DNA from: Candidatus Staskawiczbacteria bacterium RIFCSPHIGHO2_02_FULL_42_22 | Lineage (GTDB): Bacteria > Patescibacteriota > Minisyncoccia > Minisyncoccales > Staskawiczbacteraceae | Direction: 5' to 3' | Assembly: GCA_001820175.1 (NCBI GenBank) | Contig: MHOT01000023.1 | Location: forward strand, 1-42,007 | Length of the DNA stretch: 42,007 bases | Part shown: piece after piece, positions 15,162 to 23,305 of the stretch | Layout of the letters: the number at the start of each line of letters is the position of its first letter | How positions within the stretch are numbered: the stretch's first letter is position 1 | The notes under the pieces: generated by a model | Databases searched by the model: none | What the model was told of the DNA's origin: nothing | Seen by the model: only the letters and a program-made list of their open reading frames with translations | Position numbers and translations under genes: made by a program

Positions 15162-17171
15162 TTACGTTAACAGGTCTAAGAATTCTTTTTCATGAATGAT
15201 TTTTACCCCCAGTTTTTGGGCGCGGGAAAGCTTTGAACCGGGATTGAGGCCGGCCACCAAAAAATCGACGTTCGCTGAAACCGACTCGGTGGTCTGTCCT
15301 CCTAAATCCCTCACCTTTTCTTTGGCTAAATTCCTGTCAATGGACTCCAGGGTACCGGTAAAAATAAATATTCTTCCGGTCAAGGGGCCCCCGGCTTTTT
15401 TAGCAGGGTTTTTTACGACAACTCCATGTTTTAACAGCTTATCCAAAAAACGGATATTTTCTTTTTGGCCAAACCACGCATGCACCGAGGCGGCCACCAC
15501 GGGGCCGATGTTGGCAATGGCATCAAAGTCCTCCAAACGGGCGCTTTTTAATTTTTCCAAGGATCCAAAATGCAATGCCAAATCGGCCGCCGTCTCCTGG
15601 CCAATATTTCTGATGCCGAGCGCATAAATGAATCGAGCCAAGGGTAATTCTTTTTTTTCTGAAATAGAAGTAATTAAATTTTCCGCCGATTTTTCGGCGA
15701 ACCGCTCAATCCCGGCTAAGTCCCCCTCTTGTAATTCAAACAAATCCGCAGGGTCGGAAACTAAACCCTCATCCAGCAACCGATCAATGATTTTAGGGCC
15801 CAACCCCTCAATATTAAACGCCGCTTTAGAAACAAAGTGGTAAAAAGATCTGCGCTGACGCGCAAAGCATTTTTCATTAGGGCAGCGCCAGACCACATCC
15901 CCTTCAGTTTTTTCTAATTTGGTTTTGCAACTTGGGCAATAGCGCGGCATGATAAAATTTTTCTCCTGCCCTACGCGCAGTTCCGGTAAAACCTTAATGA
16001 CATTGGGAATTACATCCCCTGCTCGGCCCACAATTACGGTATCACCCATTTTTAATCCCAGCCGTTTTATTTCATCTTCATTGTGCAACGTTGCACGCGA
16101 AATGGTAATGCCCGATAGCGCCACCGGTTCCAAAATGGCCACCGGAGTCATGGCTCCGGTACGGCCCACCTGTACTTTAATATCCAACACCTTGGTGGTG
16201 GTTTGATTTTGGGGAAACTTAAAGGCAATGGCGCCCCGCGGGGTCTTGCCCACCACACCCAATTTTTCATATAGTGAATTATTATTAACGATAATCACCA
16301 CCCCATCAATTTCGTATGGTAATTTTTCCCGCAGCTTCTGCGCCTGCTCGTGGAAATGAATTACTTCTTTTAATGAGGCACAATATTGGTTATGGGTGTT
16401 TATTTTAAACCCCAAGTCGTGCAACAGGGTATGTTTTTTTTCATGCGTATTAATGTTTGCCTCGCCCAAAATATCATAAGCAAATGAATCTAGCCGGCGC
16501 TCGGCGGTGATGGCCGGATCCAATTGGCGTACCGATCCGGCGGCAACATTGCGCGGATTGGCATACAGCGGCAACCCTTTTTCTTTTTGGATTTTATTAA
16601 TGGCATTAAATTCTTTTTTGGAAAGGAAGATTTCGCCGCGAACGACAAATGTTGAATCATAAATTAAGAATTTTGAATTATGAATTGAAAGCGGAATTGA
16701 CTGTACGGTTTTTATGTTTTGAGTGATGTCTTCCCCCACCGTTCCGTCGCCGCGGGTGGAAGCGGTTTTTAATACCCCATGTTCATATTCCAGTTCAATG
16801 GCCAATCCGTCTATTTTTAATTCACAATAAAAATCGACGTTCTGTTGTTCTTTTGGGGTTAGTAGTTTGGAAATTCTTTTAAGCCACTCTTCCATATCCT
16901 CTTTTGAAAAAGCATCGTTTAAAGAAAGCATCCTTTCTTGATGCTTTATTTTTTTAAATTCCTTCAGCGGAGCCCCACCCACTCGCTGGGTTGGAGAATC
17001 AGGAGTAACTAATTCCGGGTATTGCTGTTCCAAATCAAAAAGCTCTTTTTTCAAAGAGTCCAGCGCCTCATCCGATATCTCCTGCGTATCCAGCACATGG
17101 TACAAGTACCGGTGGTGATTGATAAGGTTTTTTAGTTTTTCTATGCGTTTTTGGGTTTGTTGTTTATCCAC
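15162..17171 (-). CDS. ligA: NAD+-dependent DNA ligase
   Basis: Seals nicks in replication and repair using NAD+. Domains in order: Ia (NMN binding, residues about 1-75), the nucleotidyltransferase domain with the adenylated lysine in CELKIDGLAIELEY, the OB fold, the four-cysteine zinc site (CPSC...CPNEKC), helix-hairpin-helix repeats, and a C-terminal BRCT domain ending LGVKIIHEKEFLDLL. The 669-aa length is standard. An odd point is residues about 163-180 (SIHNSKFLIYDSTFVV), where the DNA (about 16640-16690) is a word-type repeat of AATTATGAATT and its complement, apparently absorbed into the coding sequence. Upstream lies the pilus cluster, about 100 bp away. Confidence 0.97.
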   Translation of the reverse strand: MDKQQTQKRIEKLKNLINHHRYLYHVLDTQEISDEALDSLKKELFDLEQQYPELVTPDSPTQRVGGAPLKEFKKIKHQERMLSLNDAFSKEDMEEWLKRISKLLTPKEQQNVDFYCELKIDGLAIELEYEHGVLKTASTRGDGTVGEDITQNIKTVQSIPLSIHNSKFLIYDSTFVVRGEIFLSKKEFNAINKIQKEKGLPLYANPRNVAAGSVRQLDPAITAERRLDSFAYDILGEANINTHEKKHTLLHDLGFKINTHNQYCASLKEVIHFHEQAQKLREKLPYEIDGVVIIVNNNSLYEKLGVVGKTPRGAIAFKFPQNQTTTKVLDIKVQVGRTGAMTPVAILEPVALSGITISRATLHNEDEIKRLGLKMGDTVIVGRAGDVIPNVIKVLPELRVGQEKNFIMPRYCPSCKTKLEKTEGDVVWRCPNEKCFARQRRSFYHFVSKAAFNIEGLGPKIIDRLLDEGLVSDPADLFELQEGDLAGIERFAEKSAENLITSISEKKELPLARFIYALGIRNIGQETAADLALHFGSLEKLKSARLEDFDAIANIGPVVAASVHAWFGQKENIRFLDKLLKHGVVVKNPAKKAGGPLTGRIFIFTGTLESIDRNLAKEKVRDLGGQTTESVSANVDFLVAGLNPGSKLSRAQKLGVKIIHEKEFLDLLT

Positions 17172-17277
17172 ATTTTTTTATGTAAAACTTAAACTTCTCT
17201 TAAATAAACGGTGGAAAAAGATATTTTGCCATCTAAAGATATTTTGCCATCTATGGAACAAACATTTTTGTTCCACA

Positions 17278-17955
17278 TTAAAGGCATGGGTTCTCTGGGG
17301 CATTGGGGTCGCAAGCTATACTGCCATTATTCCCCGGTGCGCATTGCTGATCTTTGCACATAAATACAAAATCACAAGGACTGCTTTCGAGTGCACAGGT
17401 AATAATACCGCCACCCTGGGGATCCACTATACACCGACTTGGATTGACCGATGGATCACACATAGTACCCATCGGCGCACCCGTCGGCGCACCCGTAGTA
17501 GCGCTGTTATAATTGGCTTGCCGCTCCACACCATTGTAGTATCCCGTGGAATTTATGGCCAGCACCGGTGAGACGCCATCGGGGCTTACCGTGGCCGACA
17601 CTCTAAAGGTTCCATTACTTAGAGTGCTATCATATTCAACCCTGCAATTGTCACACTGATTTTGATTACAGCCATTTCCCTGGAGGGGAGTGGCGGTGCA
17701 GTTGTTACAATCGGGGCATTGGTTACACAAATCACACAATCCCCGGTCAGCCCCCGGCGGTATTTCCTTGTTATCATAATAGAGGGTTTTTTCTATTCCC
17801 GTGCGTGCGTTAGCAGAAGAAGTATTGGCATCAGCTGCGCTGCGCAGAATGCCAATTTCGTTGGTTAATATGGTAATCATTCCCAGCACAACGGCAATGA
17901 CCACCAAAACAATTAAAAAAATAATGATAAGCACCGCTCCTTTTTGATAATCCAT
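17278..17955 (-). CDS. Cysteine-rich PilX-like minor pilin-associated protein (225 aa)
   Basis: It begins MDYQKGAVLIIIFLIVLVVIAVVLG, the N-terminal helix of PilX/GspK-type proteins in which the prepilin motif is reduced, followed by an extracellular part. That part has a run of cysteines (CDLCNQCPDCNNC, then CNQNQCDNC), a TGAPTGAP repeat, and further Cys pairs to the C-terminus. The cysteines could form disulfides or bind metal. It is the last gene of the pilus cluster (minus strand), next to other minor pilins, which supports a place in the pilus tip or initiation complex. Family assignment rests on position and the N-terminus only. Confidence 0.55.
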   Translation of the reverse strand: MDYQKGAVLIIIFLIVLVVIAVVLGMITILTNEIGILRSAADANTSSANARTGIEKTLYYDNKEIPPGADRGLCDLCNQCPDCNNCTATPLQGNGCNQNQCDNCRVEYDSTLSNGTFRVSATVSPDGVSPVLAINSTGYYNGVERQANYNSATTGAPTGAPMGTMCDPSVNPSRCIVDPQGGGIITCALESSPCDFVFMCKDQQCAPGNNGSIACDPNAPENPCL

Positions 17956-17958
17956 AAT

Positions 17959-18113
17959 TTTAAAATCCTAAATCCTAAATCCTAAATTCTAAATGTTCGT
18001 GAAACCCTAAATACTAAACTCTAAACTCTAAACGAACTTCGTTTTAGATTTTAGGATTTAGAATTTAGGATTTCGTAGGTATTTAGGATTTAGAGTTTAG
18101 AGTTTAGAATTTT
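17959..18113. repeat. Heptad word-array palindrome, copy 2 (empty site for E1)
   Basis: Arms of CTAAAT-type heptads around the centre AAACGAACTTCGTTTT, then ATTTAGG heptads, and a second module beginning TTTCGTAGGTATTTAGG. Its GAAACCCTAAATACTAAAC stretch (18001-18019) is the uninterrupted version of the site that carries MITE E1 at 31674-31870. Confidence 0.65.
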
Positions 18114-18116
18114 AAT

Positions 18117-18740
18117 TTATTCTCCTTCGATTAAATTACCCAATGAAACCGTGGTTTGTATTATTTTTTCCGCCTCATTTTTAGAATTTAATACGTCAAG
18201 CAATATAGAAACCCGCGGCTGAATTAAATCATTCGTTGATGCAACATGCAACGCCCTGTCGCCGTTGATAATAAACCTGCCGTATTTTACCTTGAATTTT
18301 TCCGATAACAGATTTTTGGCATAACCCCCGGTTTTTACCTCCCGCAACGGCGGATTTAAAATATTTACCGAATCATCCAAGAAAAATTCCTGGCAGGCGT
18401 TGCCATCTGACTGGTTGATAAATTTAATTCCATTGCAGGCCTCTTGGGTGCCGTTATTGCAGTGGGTAAGAAGATACACGTAACCAGTAGTTCCCAAACA
18501 CCACCCTGTTGGGTCTTGGACCGCCGACTTAAGCGCTTTTGACATATATTCCATAACATAACTGCTTTGATTTAACAGTTCCTGGTTTTCCAAAGTTCTT
18601 TTTTGATCCTGCACAACAGCAATTAAAACATTAATACTGGCCGTAAGAATAATAAGAAAAATAGCCAAAACCACCACTAGTTCTATGAGGGAATACCCGT
18701 TCTGTGAATTTGAAATTTGAAATTTGAAATTTGAAATCAA
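18117..18740 (-). CDS. Minor pilin, PilW/PulJ-like (207 aa)
   Basis: A class III signal is followed by the hydrophobic helix: NGYSLIELVVVLAIFLIILTASINVLI, with Glu at position +5 of the mature protein as in type IV pilins. The following globular part (about 150 aa, two pairs of Cys: CLGTTGYVYLLTHC and CNGIKFI...C) is typical of minor pilins. The leader (MISNFKFQISNSQ) is encoded by tandem AAATTTC words of the neighbouring intergenic repeat. Cleavage by PilD and N-methylation are expected. It lies in a run of four minor pilin genes and probably belongs to the tip or priming complex. Confidence 0.7.
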   Translation of the reverse strand: MISNFKFQISNSQNGYSLIELVVVLAIFLIILTASINVLIAVVQDQKRTLENQELLNQSSYVMEYMSKALKSAVQDPTGWCLGTTGYVYLLTHCNNGTQEACNGIKFINQSDGNACQEFFLDDSVNILNPPLREVKTGGYAKNLLSEKFKVKYGRFIINGDRALHVASTNDLIQPRVSILLDVLNSKNEAEKIIQTTVSLGNLIEGE

Positions 18741-18846
18741 TTTGAAATTTACAATTTGAAATAATTAAACCCGTCGAAATGTTGCTTTGTCGACATTTCG
18801 ACACCTATTTTTTGAAAATTGAAAATTGGTAATTGAAAATTCATGT
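18705..18846. repeat. Word-array palindrome (GAAATTT and GAAAATT words) with TCGAAATG hairpin centre
   Basis: Tandem AAATTTG words overlap the pilin leader, followed by a hairpin (GTCGAAATGTTGCTTTGTCGAC region, 18774-18802) and AAAATTG words up to the stop codon of the BNR pilin. Confidence 0.5.
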
Positions 18847-20325
18847 CTACTTCCATCCATACAAATACTCCGTCTGGGTCAGGCCAAACGATTGCTCATT
18901 ATTAGTCCATAATACCAGAACGTCAACTTTTAGGGCATCGCCTTCAAGGGTGGTGGTAATTTTTCTTTGAAAAATGGTTGGGGGAAATCCTAAATCGTAA
19001 CTATAGAAGCCATCGCTGTTGAGCTTTAAAAAAGCCCCATTGTATGCTTGTAACTGGGTATACACCACCGTTTTATAATCGGCCTGGCAACCAGTCGCAC
19101 AGGGGGCGCCCACAAGACCGAATGCCCAATCCTTTGCATATAAGTACAACCGCCCAGGGTAATCCCCCGCTAAAAGCCGGGTACCATCAGCATTTGAGGC
19201 AACCGTAGCCCACGTTTGATTGCCGCTGCCCGCCGGCTGGGTTTCAGTCCAAGAACCGCCGCCGTTATACGATAGATACAGCCGTCCGTCGCTCACCCCT
19301 ACCATTAAACGAGTCCCATCAAAACTAGAGGCAGCTGACATCCAGGATTTAGTGGCATCTCCGGCCGGTTGTGTCTCGCTCCATGATTGGCCAAAGTTGG
19401 AAGAGGTATATAAGCGGCCGGGGTATTCTCCCGCCAACAATCGATTGCCGTCGGCGCTTAAAGCCATCGCCCTCCAATATTTATCCGCATCGCCCGCCGG
19501 CTGGGTTTCCTGCCAAGAGAGACCGTAGGTAGTTGAAATGTATATTCGTCCCGGGTTTGCCGCCACTACTGCCCGACTGCCATCATCACTAAAGGCAGAC
19601 CATATCCAGGTTTTATTTACATCACCCGCTGGCTGAATTTCGGCCCACGATTGGCCGGAATTAGAAGAAAGATAGAGACGACCAGAATAAAGACCTGCAA
19701 TTAAATGACTGCCATCGCCATCGGTAGCCACGGTATACCAATTTTTATTACTATTTCCCAACGGTTGGGTTTCTTGCCACGATTGGCCAAAATTAGAAGA
19801 AACATACAAACGTCCGTCATATATTCCCGCGATCAGATAGTTGCCATCAGCGCTCATTGCAATATCAGTCCAATTTTTAGTGCCCGGTCCCGCGGGAGAT
19901 TCTTCGTCCCACGATTGGCCTCCATCAGAAGAAAGATACAAACGACCGTTGGCATTTCCCACAAATAGATGCGTTCCGTCAGCGCTTGAGGCCGACAATG
20001 ACCAATTTTTATCACCCTCTGCCTGGGGATTGATTTCCTGCCAACCGCCAACCCCGCTGACAAAATTACTATCTCTGATATTCCTGATTATTTCCAGACC
20101 CTCCCTGCCAAGATGTGAAGCGGTAAACCGTAATGAGGTATTGTAGGTTGCATTCCTAATCATAAAAATAGACCCGTATACTAATACAATTCCAAAAGAG
20201 AGCAACGAAATGGCAATAATGATTTCCGCAATAGTAAAACCAGCTTCTCCACAAGCAATATTTTTCTTCAATTTAAATGACTTGGAAATTAATTGAAAAT
20301 TGATCATTGAAAATTGAAAATTCAT
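18847..20325 (-). CDS. Minor pilin with seven-repeat BNR/propeller domain (492 aa)
   Basis: A long leader (MNFQFSMINFQLISKSFKLKKN...) precedes the prepilin site GEAG|FTIAEIIIAISLLSFGI. After the pilin helix, residues about 106-400 contain seven tandem repeats of exactly 44 aa, each with K/Q-x-W, ADG, GRLYLSS and GQSW (Asp-box/BNR) motifs. Seven such units fit one closed beta-propeller, and the WQEINPQAEGD segment before repeat 1 would complete the last blade. A C-terminal domain with ATGCQADYKTVVYTQLQAYNG and a possible disulfide follows. This is probably a surface-exposed adhesin or sugar-binding pilin (inference). ATG at 20325 follows the previous stop (TAAATG) with GAGGTAAGG as ribosome site. 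The leader DNA consists of AATTTTC words. Confidence 0.75.
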   Translation of the reverse strand: MNFQFSMINFQLISKSFKLKKNIACGEAGFTIAEIIIAISLLSFGIVLVYGSIFMIRNATYNTSLRFTASHLGREGLEIIRNIRDSNFVSGVGGWQEINPQAEGDKNWSLSASSADGTHLFVGNANGRLYLSSDGGQSWDEESPAGPGTKNWTDIAMSADGNYLIAGIYDGRLYVSSNFGQSWQETQPLGNSNKNWYTVATDGDGSHLIAGLYSGRLYLSSNSGQSWAEIQPAGDVNKTWIWSAFSDDGSRAVVAANPGRIYISTTYGLSWQETQPAGDADKYWRAMALSADGNRLLAGEYPGRLYTSSNFGQSWSETQPAGDATKSWMSAASSFDGTRLMVGVSDGRLYLSYNGGGSWTETQPAGSGNQTWATVASNADGTRLLAGDYPGRLYLYAKDWAFGLVGAPCATGCQADYKTVVYTQLQAYNGAFLKLNSDGFYSYDLGFPPTIFQRKITTTLEGDALKVDVLVLWTNNEQSFGLTQTEYLYGWK

Positions 20326-20967
20326 TTACCTTACCTCCACTAAACCAGCGGTATTTATCGATACAGTTTTGGTTTTTGTTAAGTCGCTCTCAACGGCAAA
20401 TACGACTTCCGCGGCATTTTGAGTTGGAAACGGAGTAATGGTGGTTATGGGGTTTGGGGGAGAAAAATTAATGCTTACATTAGTGCTGGGAACATAGTTA
20501 ATCTGTTTAATAATAATTCCCGGCTCACTAATGCTAAAATTAATGGTCTCCACAACATAATCCAAGCCCGGATTAAAGCTGTATTGCCCACCGCCAGGCC
20601 CACCATCATCATCGTCATCGGACAGGGCATCAGCATAGATGACATATTTTTTATTGTCCAAAGTATCTACATATACCCCATACCCGTCTACCGGATGCAG
20701 CGCGCCTTCGGAGTCCTTATAGGTACCGGACGATAACGACATTTCCTGCGCCCTCCTCATATTCTGGCCAAAGGTATATGCAACCCTTGAAAGCGACGAC
20801 TGAACTTTGAATTCGTAAAAACCCGAAATGACTATTGAGGTTAAAAGAGAAATAATGCCAATGACCACCAGTAATTCAATAATCGTATAGCCAGCGCCGT
20901 TACTTGAATTTTTAATTTTACTAGACCCGCAGGGACTCCCCGCTGGTGCTTTTGAATTTTTAATCAA
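20326..20967 (-). CDS. Minor pseudopilin, GspH/FimT-like (213 aa)
   Basis: The prepilin motif NGAG|YTIIELLVVIGIISLLTSIVISGFYEFKVQSSLSRVAYTFGQNMRRAQEMSLSSG is the N-terminus of GspH/FimT-type minor pilins; a beta-rich globular part with a DDDDDGGPGGGQ loop follows. The start is TTG at 20967, whose bases overlap the pilD stop codon (TTGA), indicating coupled translation. The leader (KNSKAPAGSPCGSSKIKNSS) is encoded by a short hairpin repeat that also occurs, inverted relative to the gene, inside pilD. It is upstream of and directly abuts the BNR pilin. Confidence 0.7.
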   Translation of the reverse strand: MIKNSKAPAGSPCGSSKIKNSSNGAGYTIIELLVVIGIISLLTSIVISGFYEFKVQSSLSRVAYTFGQNMRRAQEMSLSSGTYKDSEGALHPVDGYGVYVDTLDNKKYVIYADALSDDDDDGGPGGGQYSFNPGLDYVVETINFSISEPGIIIKQINYVPSTNVSINFSPPNPITTITPFPTQNAAEVVFAVESDLTKTKTVSINTAGLVEVR

Positions 20968-21806
20968 GGTAGAATAAAAAAATTAAAATACCAATTTATG
21001 ATTCTATCCCCAAAAAACATGGAAACTAGGGTTCCTGCAATTAAAAATGGGGCAAAGGGTATTTCGCTTTTCAGTCCTTTTTTCTGTAAAAGCATTAGTA
21101 TCAACCCTATTATAGCACCAAAGAAGAAAGATAAGAATAATCCTGCCAGGATGTTGGGAAAACCCAATAAAAGCCCCAAAAGGATGGCCAGTTTTACGTC
21201 ACCAAAACCCATCCAAGCCCCCCTTGATATTAAAAATATCAGTAGAAAAAAACCCGAAGCAATAAGAGCAGCCAAAATAAAATTTCCAATTCCCAATACC
21301 CAATTTCCAATAAAAAAACTGCTCAATAAACGAAAAAGGAAAGTAATGATTATTGCTGGGAATAATACGCTATCGAGAATTAAATAAAACTTTAGGTCGT
21401 ATACAAAAATGACGATTAAAGAACTCGCAATGTACCATAAAAACAATATATTGATAATTTGATATATTGAAAATTGATTGAAAAGCACCTGCGGGGAGGC
21501 CCCGACGGGCCAGGAAAATTGAAAATTGAAAATTAACAGAAATATCAATCCTGTGGCAATTTCCACCATCGGATACTGCACTGATATTTTCTTACCACAG
21601 TAGCGGCATTTTCCCCACAAAAAAAGGAAACTAAAAACCGGAATTAAATCCAGCCACATCAATGAATGTTTGCAATGGGGGCAATACGACCTGCCACCGA
21701 CAAACCCTTCTCCTTTTTCTAACCGATAAATCACCACATTCAAAAAACTGCCGATGCAAAGGCCGAAGATAAAAACGAAAAATCCGATAAAATATAAAGG
21801 AAACAT
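20964..21806 (-). CDS. pilD: Type IV prepilin leader peptidase / N-methyltransferase
   Basis: Membrane aspartyl protease that cuts class III leaders and methylates the new N-terminus. Visible are the methylase loop with two CxxC pairs (CPHC...CRYC), the first aspartate motif in VYDLKFYLILD, and the GFGDVKL (GxGDxK) motif with the second catalytic Asp. About eight membrane segments, 280 aa. Two stretches look like repeat DNA absorbed into the frame: residues encoded by 21460-21545 (NFQFSWPVGASPQVLFNQFS) and by about 21280-21320 (GNWVLGIGNF). It serves the six pilin genes around it. A terminator at 21835-21870 separates it from the upstream major pilins. Confidence 0.93.
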   Translation of the reverse strand: MFPLYFIGFFVFIFGLCIGSFLNVVIYRLEKGEGFVGGRSYCPHCKHSLMWLDLIPVFSFLFLWGKCRYCGKKISVQYPMVEIATGLIFLLIFNFQFSWPVGASPQVLFNQFSIYQIINILFLWYIASSLIVIFVYDLKFYLILDSVLFPAIIITFLFRLLSSFFIGNWVLGIGNFILAALIASGFFLLIFLISRGAWMGFGDVKLAILLGLLLGFPNILAGLFLSFFFGAIIGLILMLLQKKGLKSEIPFAPFLIAGTLVSMFFGDRIINWYFNFFILP

Positions 21807-21834
21807 ATATTAATCGTATCACGATTTCTGTAAA

Positions 21835-21870
21835 TGAAAAATGGTGCCGCATGCGGCACCATTTTTTTTA
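21835..21870. terminator. Bidirectional terminator between major pilin 2 and pilD
   Basis: ATGGTGCCGCATGCGGCACCAT (21841-21862) is a perfect loopless palindrome flanked by A-run and T-run. On the minus strand it ends transcription after the pilin at 21896-22360, which would allow high pilin expression uncoupled from pilD. Confidence 0.75.
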
Positions 21871-21895
21871 CAATATTAAGCAACTTAACTACAAA

Positions 21896-22360
21896 CTACG
21901 GACAAGCAGCAGTGGTAAGACCAGCTTCGTTACAGGTGGCGGTAACTGTTTTTTTAGTACCAGTGGAATCCACACAGAAATAATCAGTAGAGGTTACTTT
22001 CAGTTGACCACAAGCTACCCACGTTGTAGCAGTGGAGTCGCAATCGGTTACTTGATCTGGAGTTGTGTTACCATCATTAGCTTTATCGGCGGCTGCGAGG
22101 GGGTTGGTGGCGGTGGCATCGGCACAGAAAGCGGTGAAGTTACCATTGGTATCAAAGTAAGCAGCGGCGTTTGTTGTTAAGCTGGACAAGTTTCCTTGTA
22201 CTGCAGCATCTTTTCCTTTGTTAATGTATGAAGTTACGTTAACTAGCACAATTCCTGTTAATACGGCAATAATCGCCACAACAACTAACAGTTCGATAAT
22301 TGTAAATCCAGCACCACTTTCCTTTTTATGATTATTACGTAAATTAAATAATTTTTTCAT
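21896..22360 (-). CDS. pilA: Major type IV pilin, copy 2 (154 aa)
   Basis: Leader MKKLFNLRNNHKKESGAG, then FTIIELLVVVAIIAVLTGIVLVNVTSYINKGKDAAVQ, with cleavage after Gly and Glu5. The globular part has five Cys, a NPLAAADKANDGNTTPDQVTDCDS block and a C-terminal ACP. It is a paralogue of the next gene; 59 bp are identical in both, suggesting gene conversion. A 16-bp perfect inverted repeat (22306-22321 with 22397-22412) encloses the start codon, so the mRNA leader can fold over its initiation region. No strong ribosome site is visible. It is the main fibre subunit candidate, followed by its own terminator. Confidence 0.85.
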   Translation of the reverse strand: MKKLFNLRNNHKKESGAGFTIIELLVVVAIIAVLTGIVLVNVTSYINKGKDAAVQGNLSSLTTNAAAYFDTNGNFTAFCADATATNPLAAADKANDGNTTPDQVTDCDSTATTWVACGQLKVTSTDYFCVDSTGTKKTVTATCNEAGLTTAACP

Positions 22361-22415
22361 ATTCTATATTTCATTACCCAGACCAGATTCCACAAAGAAA
22401 GTGGTGCTGGATAAA
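22303..22415 (-). promoter_or_regulatory. Inverted repeat enclosing the pilin 2 start codon
   Basis: The DNA coding the prepilin cleavage site (ATCCAGCACCACTTTC on the plus strand, 22306-22321) is mirrored upstream of the start codon (GAAAGTGGTGCTGGAT, 22397-22412), leaving a 75-nt loop that includes the ATG at 22360. Pilin 1 has the same arrangement. Confidence 0.6.
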
Positions 22416-22479
22416 ACCTTTTTTATTTTCACTTTTTAATCTAAGATATCGACCTTTTAAATTTTCTATTAATCTCAAA

Positions 22480-23010
22480 TTACGGACACGCAGTATCATC
22501 ACCGCCGGCGCAGGTAGCGGCCGTAACTATTTTCTTGGCGCCACTGTAATCTACGCAAAAATAATCAGCAGAGGTTACCTTCAACTGACCACATGCTCTC
22601 CACTCTGTAGCGTTTGAATCGCAATCGGTTACTTGATCTGGAGTTGTGTTACCATCATTAGCTTTATCGGCGGCTGCCAGAGGATTGGTGACAGTGGGAT
22701 CAGAGCACAAAGATGTGTAATCGCCAACCGAATCAAAATACACGGAAGCGTTGGTAGACAAGCTTGACAAACTCCCTTGGATTGAAGAATCCTTTCCCCG
22801 GTTAATGTATTGGGTGGTATTGGCTACCACAATCCCCGTCAACACCGCAATAATGGCGACTACCACCAATAGTTCAATGATTGTAAACCCAGCACCACTT
22901 TCGCGACTTACACTTTGTTTGATTTTCGGCTTACTGTTAGAATAATTATTGATGTAAGACAAGGATTGTGTGGCGAAAGTGGTACTGGGTAAACCCTTTG
23001 ATGTTTGCAT
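22480..23010 (-). CDS. pilA: Major type IV pilin, copy 1 (about 176 aa)
   Basis: Prepilin motif ESGAG|FTIIELLVVVAIIAVLTGIVVANTTQYINRGKDSS, then a globular part very similar to the neighbouring pilin (NPLAAADKANDGNTTPDQVTDCDS, GQLKVTSADYFCVD, C-terminal DDTACP). The leader is unusually long (about 46 aa from the ATG at 23010, MQTSKGLPSTTFATQS...); a shorter start with a non-ATG codon is possible. An inverted copy of the cleavage-site DNA lies inside that leader (22973-22994). Tandem major pilins that share identical blocks point to duplication with ongoing conversion. Confidence 0.82.
   Translation of the reverse strand: MQTSKGLPSTTFATQSLSYINNYSNSKPKIKQSVSRESGAGFTIIELLVVVAIIAVLTGIVVANTTQYINRGKDSSIQGSLSSLSTNASVYFDSVGDYTSLCSDPTVTNPLAAADKANDGNTTPDQVTDCDSNATEWRACGQLKVTSADYFCVDYSGAKKIVTAATCAGGDDTACP
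22883..22994 (-). promoter_or_regulatory. Inverted repeat in the 5' region of pilin 1
   Basis: 22883-22904 (GTAAACCCAGCACCACTTTC...) and 22973-22994 (...GAAAGTGGTACTGGGTAAAC) are complementary in 19 of 22 positions with a 68-nt spacer. The layout matches that of pilin 2. Confidence 0.6.
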
Positions 23011-23031
23011 AAGTATTGGGTAATTAAACTC

Positions 23032-23155
23032 TTCCCCGCCCACGGAGGGGCGGGGAATTCTTCTCCGCTCCGACGTTGATGGTTACACATTTTACGACGA
23101 TATGTTTTCTGTGCTTCTTTGCGCCCCGCCGACGGAGCGGCGGGGAAATTATTCT
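23032..23155. repeat. Two covarying G+C-rich hairpins upstream of pilin 1
   Basis: CCCCGCCCACGGAGGGGCGGGG and a second copy near 23127-23150 with CCCCGCCG...CGGCGGGG share the loop ACGGA and the 3' flank GAA; the eighth stem pair is C-G in one and G-C in the other. They lie in the probable promoter/leader zone of the major pilins. The rest of 23160-23305 holds a TTTGACA word array around GACGTCGTC. Confidence 0.5.
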
Positions 23156-23305
23156 ATTATATTACGAATGATAACAATGCACAACAATAATTCTGTGGAT
23201 AACTGGCTGACGACATGCGAAAATTAACAATTGACATTTGACCTTTGACAACCGACGTCGTCGTTGGTTAATTGTCACATGTCAATGGTTAAATGTAAAT
23301 TGTCC

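Noticed and set aside
17959-18113. CRISPR or telomere-like repeat (ATTTAGG heptads resemble plant telomere units)
   Set aside because: Words are degenerate, arranged as a palindrome around a hairpin, without spacers or a chromosome end.
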